DNA of 64,000 bases from Halodesulfovibrio sp. (GTDB taxonomy: Bacteria; Desulfobacterota; Desulfovibrionia; Desulfovibrionales; Desulfovibrionaceae), in assembly GCF_015482765.1 (NCBI RefSeq), contig NZ_JADMLB010000065.1:1-64000 (forward strand), read 5' to 3'. Every line of letters starts with the position of its first letter. Within the stretch, counting starts at the first letter, position 1. Both the position numbers and the translations under genes were made by a program. This document shows, in pieces, positions 57,604 through 64,000 of this stretch. The notes under the pieces are model-generated. The model had not been told where the DNA came from. It did not search any database and saw only the letters and a list, made by a program, of their open reading frames with translations.

Positions 57604-58293
57604 ATGATGAACCTGCACGTATTACTTGTTGAAGATGATTATGATCTGGCAGCCTCGCTCGTGGAGTACTTTGAGCTGGAACATATTACCTGCGACCACG
57701 CTTCTAACGGAGTTCACGGCTTGGAACTCACGACACAAAACGAATACGATGTTATCCTGCTCGATATCATGATGCCGCGAATGGATGGGCTGACATTGTG
57801 CAACGCTCTGCGTAAAGAAGGGGTGGATACTCCGGTACTTATGCTGACCGCACGAGATACGCTTGATGACAAAATTGCAGGCTTCAATGTAGGTACAGAC
57901 GACTATCTGGTAAAACCATTTGCTCTCAAAGAAATGCTTATTCGTGTGCGTGCCCTTGCAAAACGCAGAAGCAGCCAGCCAAGAAAATATGTTGTGGAAG
58001 ATCTGGAGTTAGATACTGATACCGTGACTGCAAAACGTAAAGGCAAGACCTTGGTACTTACCCCTACGGAATGGAAACTTCTTCTGGAGCTTGCACGCAA
58101 CAGCCCGAATGTTGTGTCACGCGACCAGCTCATGCGCACGGTTTGGGGAGACGAAGCACCGGAAAGCAACACCTTAAAGGTGCATATGCACAAACTCCGT
58201 CAAAAAGTTGATAAGCCTTTCTCCAACGCATTAATTAAAACACTACCTCGTCACGGTTTTGTATTGAGATACGACGATGAGAAAAACGCGTAG
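57604..58293 (+). CDS. OmpR-family response regulator
   Basis: The 229-aa protein has a receiver with D-D (VEDDYDLA), phospho-acceptor aspartate in ILLDIMMPRMDG and the conserved lysine (LVKPF). A C-terminal winged helix follows (LTPTEWKLLLELARNSPNVVSR, then TLKVHMHKLRQKV). RBS GAGGAGG precedes the tandem ATG-ATG. It is 71 bases after the RND permease and overlaps the kinase gene by 17 bases. It probably controls the efflux operon. Confidence 0.94.
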   Translation: MMNLHVLLVEDDYDLAASLVEYFELEHITCDHASNGVHGLELTTQNEYDVILLDIMMPRMDGLTLCNALRKEGVDTPVLMLTARDTLDDKIAGFNVGTDDYLVKPFALKEMLIRVRALAKRRSSQPRKYVVEDLELDTDTVTAKRKGKTLVLTPTEWKLLLELARNSPNVVSRDQLMRTVWGDEAPESNTLKVHMHKLRQKVDKPFSNALIKTLPRHGFVLRYDDEKNA

Positions 58294-59569
58294 CCTAAAA
58301 CGAACCATTATCTATACAGTGCTTTTTCTGGGGACAGTTTTAGTTCTCGGATACACAACGCTGTTGCTTGATTTTGGAGAAAGAGGCTTGGATTTAGCCA
58401 TTGAGGTTCGGCTGGATATGGAAAAACGCGCGTATTCAGAAAAATACGCTCAAAATCCGAACACACCACTTCCATCTTATACAAATTTTAAAACGTACTT
58501 GAACTATTCATCGCTCCCGCAGGACATACGAGACACAATACCTCAGGAAGAAATGTCCTCTCGACAGATGACAACCTACGATCCGCTAGATCAGGACATC
58601 ATTCAATTCATTTATCCTTGGCAACGTCCAGACGACAAATGGGTGTTTTTTGTGTTTACGGTCTGGCTTGATGAAGACACCGAAAGGGTTTTGCAAGATC
58701 TTGATGTCATGTTTTCGCTTATCGGCGAAGTAGGGTTAACAGTTCTCACCATCATTGTTGTTCTCATTCTCGGCTTGCTGCATCATATCTCACGAGCCAT
58801 TAATGAACTGCGTGACTGGGCAAACGGGCTACAGCTTAAAACGTTGGATCAGCAACGAAGAATGTTTAAGTATAGAGAGTTAGATCAGCTTGCAGATTTA
58901 ATTTATAACAACACCAAACGAATAGCGAAGAGCATTGAGCGTGAACAACGCTTTCTTGAACACGCAAGCCACGAATTACGGACACCAATAGCTATTCTCC
59001 AGAATAACCTTGAGCTTCTTGAATACAAGGGGCTGGATAAGGATCCACGTTTTGCGGCGTCGTTCGCACGAATGTCAACGTCAGTTCATAACATGCACCA
59101 CCTGACAACAACATTGTTGTGGGCAAGCAGAAAAGAAACCAACCCACCACAAGTCTCCAATGTGCAGCTGAAAACTTTGATTGAGGAATTAATTACTGAA
59201 AACACGTATCTGCTGAATAACAAATCGGTTCAAGTTAATACAATGCTCTCAAATGAGGTCATTACAGCCTCAAGACACGTACTTCGTATCATTTTGGGCA
59301 ACATTATACGTAATGCCTTCCAACATACACATGAAGGTGAAATCAGTATTCATAATACAGCAGACACGTTTGTCGTCTTCAACACAAAAACTGCAGACCA
59401 TGAAGAATCCAAGACTGACAGCTATGGTCTAGGCATCATGCTCATTGAACGACTGGTAACGAAAATGGGATGGGATATCATCTTCGATAATTCTGAAGAC
59501 TTCTTCTCGGTTACCCTTCAGATGGATTCCACAACTATGGGTACCACAGCAGACGACTCCAAAACATAA
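58277..59569 (+). CDS. Sensor histidine kinase
   Basis: The 430-aa kinase has two helices (about 10-30 and 155-175) bounding a 125-residue periplasmic sensor. The HisKA box is HASHELRTPIAILQNN, and the HATPase has N-box NIIRNAFQH and the G-box-like GLGIMLIERL. It phosphorylates the overlapping OmpR-type regulator. The stimulus is unknown and may be a pump substrate or envelope stress. Confidence 0.93.
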   Translation: MRKTRSLKRTIIYTVLFLGTVLVLGYTTLLLDFGERGLDLAIEVRLDMEKRAYSEKYAQNPNTPLPSYTNFKTYLNYSSLPQDIRDTIPQEEMSSRQMTTYDPLDQDIIQFIYPWQRPDDKWVFFVFTVWLDEDTERVLQDLDVMFSLIGEVGLTVLTIIVVLILGLLHHISRAINELRDWANGLQLKTLDQQRRMFKYRELDQLADLIYNNTKRIAKSIEREQRFLEHASHELRTPIAILQNNLELLEYKGLDKDPRFAASFARMSTSVHNMHHLTTTLLWASRKETNPPQVSNVQLKTLIEELITENTYLLNNKSVQVNTMLSNEVITASRHVLRIILGNIIRNAFQHTHEGEISIHNTADTFVVFNTKTADHEESKTDSYGLGIMLIERLVTKMGWDIIFDNSEDFFSVTLQMDSTTMGTTADDSKT

Positions 59570-59607
59570 CCTCTCCCATCCCTCTTCCTTAACTGTGCAG
59601 CAAAGGA

Positions 59608-59640
59608 AAAATGCCCCTACGAATGTCGCAGGGGCATTTT
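59608..59640 (+). terminator. Terminator of the efflux/two-component operon
   Basis: AAAATGCCCCT/AGGGGCATTTT, an 11-bp stem with an 11-base loop, 40 bases after the kinase stop. Confidence 0.88.
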
Positions 59641-59786
59641 CTAACATGCAAAACAGAACATACCTAAATCATAAAGAATTTACAGATTCTATTTCCCTAT
59701 TTTTTAGTCAGGTTAAAAATGCGGGTAAGTAGACTTTATATGCTTTTTCTTTTGAAATACGTATTCTGAAAAATTAAGACTATTTT

Positions 59787-59801
59787 AAAAGTCTGACTTT
59801 T
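59787..59801. promoter_or_regulatory. Second copy of the FadR-type operator, downstream of the regulator
   Basis: AAAAGTCTGACTTTT, a 15-bp perfect palindrome around one base. It matches the 13-bp core in the promoter of the oxidoreductase gene about 1 kb away. It lies 48 bases beyond the stop of the regulator gene. Confidence 0.6.
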
Positions 59802-59848
59802 TAAAAAACCTTGCATTCCAAACAGTCGCTCCTCATCAAGCCCAAAAA

Positions 59849-60586
59849 TTAGCTTAACCTCGCATCACGAATCAGTTTTTCCTGAGACCCCATGGCGGAC
59901 TTCATCCCAGAAACATGTACGTACATTTTTTCGAATGCTAACTGAGGGTTACGAGCAGAAAGTGCATTAAGAATATCTCCATGCGCAGAATCGTCGTGCA
60001 CATACGGCAACGATTCATCCATCATTCCGGTAAACATACGCGTAAAACTCATAAAACTGCGAATAGAAATATCGTAAAAAGGGTTTCCGCTCAGCTGCCC
60101 GATTAAAATATGGAACTCAACGTTATGATCAACCCGTTTACGCCTGTCCTTCTCATTCATCACCAGTTCATTTAGATCAGTAAGCCGCTGCAGATCTATT
60201 GCAGACACCCGCAAAGCCGCAAGACGCGCAGCTTCAGGCTCAATAAGAAGGCGTGCCGAAAGAAGATCATCAACCTTCATTTTTCCCATAAGAACAAGGT
60301 CACTGAACAATGCCCCCATGGCGCTGGACTCAAGAATGTTTTTTACAAATGTCCCACCATTCTTGCCACGTTTTGACTCAAGATACCCCTGTGTTTTTAG
60401 AATACCAAGTGCTTCACGTATCATTGCCCGACTTACACCAAAACGCTGTGCCAGCATCTCTTCTTTAGGGAGCACATCGCCCGGAACATACTGTTGCAGT
60501 AAGATTTCTCTCTTCAGCGTTGCGACCACATCCTCACAACGACTGCTCGAACGTAAAGAATCTGTTTTAGTAGTATGTTGAGGCAT
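59849..60586 (-). CDS. FadR-subfamily GntR regulator (FCD domain)
   Basis: The 245-aa repressor has an N-terminal GntR winged helix (VLPKEEMLAQRFGVSRAMIREALGIL) and a helical FCD ligand domain with aspartate/histidine residues (D at RKRVDHNVEFHILIG and H in DDSAHGDIL) suitable for binding a metal and an organic acid. ATG at 60586 follows AGGAG; a TTG just before it is ignored. It is divergent from the indolepyruvate oxidoreductase gene, whose promoter contains the palindrome AAAGTCTGACTTT. It probably senses an aryl- or branched-chain oxoacid product. Confidence 0.9.
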   Translation of the reverse strand: MPQHTTKTDSLRSSSRCEDVVATLKREILLQQYVPGDVLPKEEMLAQRFGVSRAMIREALGILKTQGYLESKRGKNGGTFVKNILESSAMGALFSDLVLMGKMKVDDLLSARLLIEPEAARLAALRVSAIDLQRLTDLNELVMNEKDRRKRVDHNVEFHILIGQLSGNPFYDISIRSFMSFTRMFTGMMDESLPYVHDDSAHGDILNALSARNPQLAFEKMYVHVSGMKSAMGSQEKLIRDARLS

Positions 60587-60911
60587 CAATCACTCCTGTC
60601 AAAATTTTCATTATTTATGACAAATACCGCAAAAAACTGACAGTGTCGATTTCTATTGTCAGTCTTTTAGGTCGTTTTTTGTAGCATTTCTCGCCCCAAT
60701 TACATGCATTTATGCAAAAAAGCTGCTCATTAGAGTATCGAAATTCACAATTTTAGAAAAAAGCTCTTTATAAATAAGGAAATAGAGACACATCTTTTTC
60801 ACAAAACCCCATTGACATAAAGTCTGACTTTTAATAACTCCTGAAAAAACAACGTCACAGATAGTTGTAACGACTTTTCGAGAGACACGCCCATTTCAAG
60901 GAGAATTAACG
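60587..60911. promoter_or_regulatory. Divergent promoter region with FadR-type operator
   Basis: TTGACA (60812-60817) is a good -35 for the oxidoreductase gene. The palindrome AAAGTCTGACTTT (60819-60831) fills the space up to a weak -10 near 60833-60840, a classic repressor position. Near the regulator's own start an inverted pair ACTGACA/TGTCAGT (60636-60642, 60657-60663) and other GTCA/TGAC half-sites may serve autoregulation. No gene in the spacer. Confidence 0.65.
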
Positions 60912-63410
60912 ATGAATCCAGTTAAGAAACTTTGTACGCAAGAGGCAGGCGAAGCCGCCGTTCTGCAGGGCAATATGGCCTTTGCAGTTGGCTGTGTACG
61001 CTCCGGCATCCACGCTGTAGACGGATACCCCGGCACTCCCAGTACTGAAGTTATCGATAAAGGACTCAGTCACGTTCAGGACATGATCTCTGTCGGCTGG
61101 TCTGTAAGTGAAGCCACTGCCGTTTCCGTAGGTTATGGCCACTCTCTTGCAGGACAGGACTGTGTTGTCACCATGAAAATCCCGGGTCTTTTTCAAGCAG
61201 GCGACCCATTCAGCAGCTCGGCATTTTTCAACGACGAACGAGGTGCACTCGTTTACTACCTTGCCTCTGACTTTACCCCAAGCTCAACACAGCATCTCGT
61301 TGACCCCCGCCCGTTTATTAAAAGCTGTTTTGTCCCTATGTTCGAGCCGCGCAATCATCAGGAAATGCATGAAGCATCCCAAATTGCAGCAGATATCAGC
61401 CGCAAATTTAAAACTCCTGTAGTCATTCTTGCCAACGGAACCCTGTGCCACAGCGAAGGTCTCGTTCACCTTTCACAGACTGCTACACGGAACCGCGTTG
61501 AACTCGAAGTTCCTCTCAAAAAGTTCAACACACTTCCCGTTGTTGCCCGCGGAAACTACAACACAGTAGTCACAGAACGTATTCCGGCTCTTACAGAGAT
61601 GGTAGAAAATTCTCCATTAAACAAATGGGAAAAAGGCTCCGGCAAAATCGGTGTCATTACCTACGGAATTAACGAAATGATGGTGAAAGAAGTTAAGCAG
61701 TCTCTAGGAGAAGATATCGACATTCTCTCTCTGGGATTCACCTACCCGCTTCCAATGAACCTTATTCGCAAATTCCATGACTCCATAGACGGCAACGTCT
61801 ACGTCATTGAAGACGGCTACCGCTTTGTACAGGAAGAGTTAGAGCGCAACGGGCTCACCGTCCACGGCAAAAGCGCAACTGAAACTATTACTGAATGGAA
61901 TCCGGCTCAGGTTGCGGGTCTTCTCAATCTATCCCTTGAATCTCCCGCTTCAACTGAGATTGCCCCCCTGAGCCGCCCTCCTATGATCTGTGCCGGTTGT
62001 CCGTATCGTCTTTTTGGTGAAACTGTCCGCCACATGAAAAAGAAAGGTAAAATTGAAGCCTGCTTCGGTGATATCGGCTGCAACACACTTCTCTATTTCA
62101 TGGACGCAGTGGACACCAACGTAGCAATGGGCACTGGTGAATCAAACCGCGCCGGATACGTTCTTGCGAATCCCGAAAAGGCTTCAAAATGTATCAGCCT
62201 GCTGGGTGACGGCACAGAATGCCACAGCGGAATGGACAGCACACGAAACACCATTTTCCGCCACATTCCGGGTGTAAAAGTAGTGCTGGATAACAATTGG
62301 ACTGCCATGACAGGCGGCCAACCCGGCCCTACATCTCCGGTTAACCTTGCAGGACAAAACAACACATTCAATCTCCAGTCCTCACTGGCAGCACACGGTG
62401 CTAACGTTGTGGAAGTCAGCGGATACGACCGCAAAGGTATCCGGAAAGCTCTGACAGAAGCGCTGGCGAATGCGGAAAAAGATATTTTCACAACCCTTGT
62501 TGTAACCGGTATCTGTATCCGGAAAATGCCTAAATCCTCCTACGGAACCCGCCTCACAGTAGATGCTGACATCTGTAAGCGCTGTGGGCTCTGTCAAATC
62601 TGTCCGGGGATTCAAGCAGACAAAGACGGCCTTCCATCCTTTAACAACTTATGTACAGGCTGTGTCAGCCAACCGGCTGCCTGTGCTCAGATGTGTCCGG
62701 TAAAAGCAATCAGCATTGCAGAACCGGAACAGAAAAGCGAAACCACCCGCGTATCCCTTCCAGAAGCACCAGAAACCATCACTGCACCTCAAGCTGGGTC
62801 ATTCCCCCTGCCGGAGCGTCTTGCACTGGCAATCCGCGGAGTAGGCGGACAAGGCAACCTCTTCTTTGGTCGTGTCCTTACTCAACTCGCCTTCCTTGCA
62901 GGTTATGGTGATACCAACGTTGTGAAGGGTGAAACACACGGCATGGCTCAAATGGGCGGCCCTGTTATATCCACCTTCAGCTGCGGCAATGTCTGCTCAC
63001 CGGTCCTTTTACCCGGTACAGCAGACTGCCTTGTAAGTATGGAGCAAAGCGAAATCTTACGTCAGGGATTCGTGGATATGTTGAAACCGGGTGGTACCGT
63101 ATTGCTGGCAAAAACACAGGTTCTTCCATACGGCGTCACAGAAGACGCCTATCCGGAACATGAAAAAATTATGCAGACGCTGGCCAACTACAACGTCGTA
63201 GAAATTGACGTACTCGAACAAGCGCTGAATCTCGGCGATCCAAGCGGACGAATCGCGAACGTTGTCATGATGGGTGCATTAAGCACGTTAGCTCCTTTCA
63301 ACGAATTCCCGAAAGAGCTCTGGTGGCAGGCATTGAAAAATGTAAGCCCGAAACCGGCAATTTGGACTGCGAACCACGCGGCATTCAACGCAGGACGTGC
63401 ATTATTCTAA
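60912..63410 (+). CDS. Fused indolepyruvate:ferredoxin oxidoreductase (IorA-IorB)
   Basis: The 832-aa enzyme oxidatively decarboxylates aryl-2-oxoacids such as indolepyruvate and phenylpyruvate to acyl-CoA, reducing ferredoxin. Order: pyrimidine-binding domain (GYPGTPSTEV, GVWS-like VGWSVSEATA), TPP-binding domain (GDGTECHSG, then LDNNWTAMTGGQPG), and ferredoxin-type cysteines (CKRCGLCQICPG, CTGCVSQPAACAQMCP). The C-terminal gamma/beta part is RGVGGQGNLFFGRVL. In archaea A and B are separate; the fusion occurs in several bacteria. ATG after AAGGAG. It is followed by an ADP-forming acyl-CoA synthetase gene. Confidence 0.93.
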   Translation: MNPVKKLCTQEAGEAAVLQGNMAFAVGCVRSGIHAVDGYPGTPSTEVIDKGLSHVQDMISVGWSVSEATAVSVGYGHSLAGQDCVVTMKIPGLFQAGDPFSSSAFFNDERGALVYYLASDFTPSSTQHLVDPRPFIKSCFVPMFEPRNHQEMHEASQIAADISRKFKTPVVILANGTLCHSEGLVHLSQTATRNRVELEVPLKKFNTLPVVARGNYNTVVTERIPALTEMVENSPLNKWEKGSGKIGVITYGINEMMVKEVKQSLGEDIDILSLGFTYPLPMNLIRKFHDSIDGNVYVIEDGYRFVQEELERNGLTVHGKSATETITEWNPAQVAGLLNLSLESPASTEIAPLSRPPMICAGCPYRLFGETVRHMKKKGKIEACFGDIGCNTLLYFMDAVDTNVAMGTGESNRAGYVLANPEKASKCISLLGDGTECHSGMDSTRNTIFRHIPGVKVVLDNNWTAMTGGQPGPTSPVNLAGQNNTFNLQSSLAAHGANVVEVSGYDRKGIRKALTEALANAEKDIFTTLVVTGICIRKMPKSSYGTRLTVDADICKRCGLCQICPGIQADKDGLPSFNNLCTGCVSQPAACAQMCPVKAISIAEPEQKSETTRVSLPEAPETITAPQAGSFPLPERLALAIRGVGGQGNLFFGRVLTQLAFLAGYGDTNVVKGETHGMAQMGGPVISTFSCGNVCSPVLLPGTADCLVSMEQSEILRQGFVDMLKPGGTVLLAKTQVLPYGVTEDAYPEHEKIMQTLANYNVVEIDVLEQALNLGDPSGRIANVVMMGALSTLAPFNEFPKELWWQALKNVSPKPAIWTANHAAFNAGRALF

Positions 63411-63415
63411 AAAAA

Positions 63416-63444
63416 TTAGCGGGGGAATCCACCTCCCCCGCTAA
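63416..63444. other. Intercistronic hairpin between oxidoreductase and CoA-ligase genes
   Basis: TTAGCGGGGGA/TCCCCCGCTAA, a perfect 11-bp stem with a 7-base loop right after the stop. No T-run follows, so it is probably a partial terminator or a 3'-end-protecting element. Confidence 0.65.
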
Positions 63445-63493
63445 GAACTTCCATCGAACGAACAGTTGAGAATCAGAAGGCAAGGAATACCTC

Positions 63494-64000
63494 ATGGACC
63501 TACAGACAGACCTTTCCATAGATTTTGACGCCATCAGCGCTCTTTTCAAAGCAGCGCAAGACGAAGAACGTTCATATCTCTTTGAATATGAAGTCTACAA
63601 TTTACTTTCACGCTCAGGCGCAGAAACTCCCCCAAAATCAATCCTCATCCCGCAGGGTGCAAAAGTTTCTGATGAAGCACTCACCGCCATGCCGGGAGAA
63701 AAAATTGTTTTAAAAATTGTTTCTCCTACCATCATTCATAAAACAGAAGTTGGCGGCGTACGTATCGTAGCAAAAGAACCGGATAAAATTCGCTCTGCGG
63801 TTCGCCGCATGTTATATGAAGTACCCGAAAACTACGCCAATATGATCAATCTTGATCCTTCTCACGCACCGGAAGCATACAAGGGGCTGACTGGCGAAGC
63901 ACTCCTTACGGCTATTCGCAGAGACGTAAAAGGTGTGCTTATGGTGCAGTTCATGCCGCCGGACTCCAGTGCATTCGGTAATGAGCTCATCGTAGGGCTT
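63494..64000 (+). CDS. Acyl-CoA synthetase (ADP-forming), ATP-grasp region, partial
   Basis: Open from an ATG (after AAGGA) to the window end, at least 169 residues. The N-terminus resembles the ATP-grasp (beta-type) domain of ADP-forming acetyl-CoA synthetases: VLKIVSPTIIHKTEVGGVR is the conserved strand-helix with the K-S/T-GGV pattern. Beside the indolepyruvate oxidoreductase it would convert arylacetyl-CoA to arylacetate with ATP formation. The gene continues beyond the window, so full length and any alpha domain are unknown. Confidence 0.85.
   Translation, partial: MDLQTDLSIDFDAISALFKAAQDEERSYLFEYEVYNLLSRSGAETPPKSILIPQGAKVSDEALTAMPGEKIVLKIVSPTIIHKTEVGGVRIVAKEPDKIRSAVRRMLYEVPENYANMINLDPSHAPEAYKGLTGEALLTAIRRDVKGVLMVQFMPPDSSAFGNELIVGL

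Overview
The window looks like chromosomal DNA of a marine sulfate- or sulfite-reducing bacterium of the family Desulfovibrionaceae. A moderately low GC content, a Desulfovibrio-type homotrimeric porin, a selenocysteine-containing periplasmic formate dehydrogenase FdhAB with its maturation genes, and an isethionate sulfite-lyase locus together fit a Halodesulfovibrio-like organism. The genus is inferred from gene content, not shown. I see no insertion sequence, prophage, CRISPR array or rRNA. There is one tRNA gene (Gln, CUG) at the left edge.

Region 1 (1-4.8 kb) holds an isolated larB (nickel-pincer cofactor synthesis), an arginine succinyltransferase-like gene, a TetR regulator, and a DUF4125-DUF4037 pair whose second member carries a nucleotidyltransferase signature.

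Region 2 (4.9-15.4 kb) is a complete anaerobic isethionate locus. The minus strand carries TRAP binding protein, fused TRAP membrane protein, radical SAM activase islB, a sigma54 activator and a TauE-like exporter. The plus strand carries the glycyl radical enzyme islA. The 1.5-kb divergent spacer has one good sigma54 -24/-12 promoter facing each way, and behind them two clusters of a 16-bp dyad GTTGCA-N4-TGCAAC, probably the enhancer sites of the activator. Isethionate would be imported and cleaved to acetaldehyde and sulfite, the sulfite serving as respiratory electron acceptor.

Region 3 (15.4-24.9 kb) is a second sigma54-controlled locus: a GAF-PAS activator with 17-bp palindromes TGTAAyAAAACGTTACA, a sodium:solute symporter behind a sigma54 promoter, a 38-residue one-helix membrane protein missed by length cutoffs, RidA, a three-subunit flavin/iron-sulfur amine dehydrogenase (HcnABC / D-hydroxyproline dehydrogenase type), an Asp/Glu-type racemase, and an NTF2-fold protein behind a structured leader. 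It reads as import, racemisation and oxidation of an unidentified amino or imino acid, with RidA clearing the imine.

Region 4 (25-43 kb) carries an M20 peptidase divergent from a five-gene oligopeptide ABC operon, a chemoreceptor, a MocR regulator divergent from azlCD, a TetR regulator, an orphan LuxR-type regulator whose receiver lacks the phospho-acceptor aspartate, the porin, a Sel1-repeat protein and a YhcH-family gene.

Region 5 (43.4-51.6 kb) is the formate dehydrogenase locus: a ModE-like DNA-binding protein, fdhA (in-frame UGA read as selenocysteine), fdhB, fdhE, fdhD and a FmdE/MoCF fusion. Region 6 (51.8-59.6 kb) is an RND efflux operon followed by its two-component system. Region 7 (59.7-64 kb) has a FadR-type repressor divergent from a fused indolepyruvate:ferredoxin oxidoreductase and the start of an ADP-forming acyl-CoA synthetase, which would oxidise aryl-2-oxoacids with ATP gain; a matching palindrome lies between the -35 and -10 positions.
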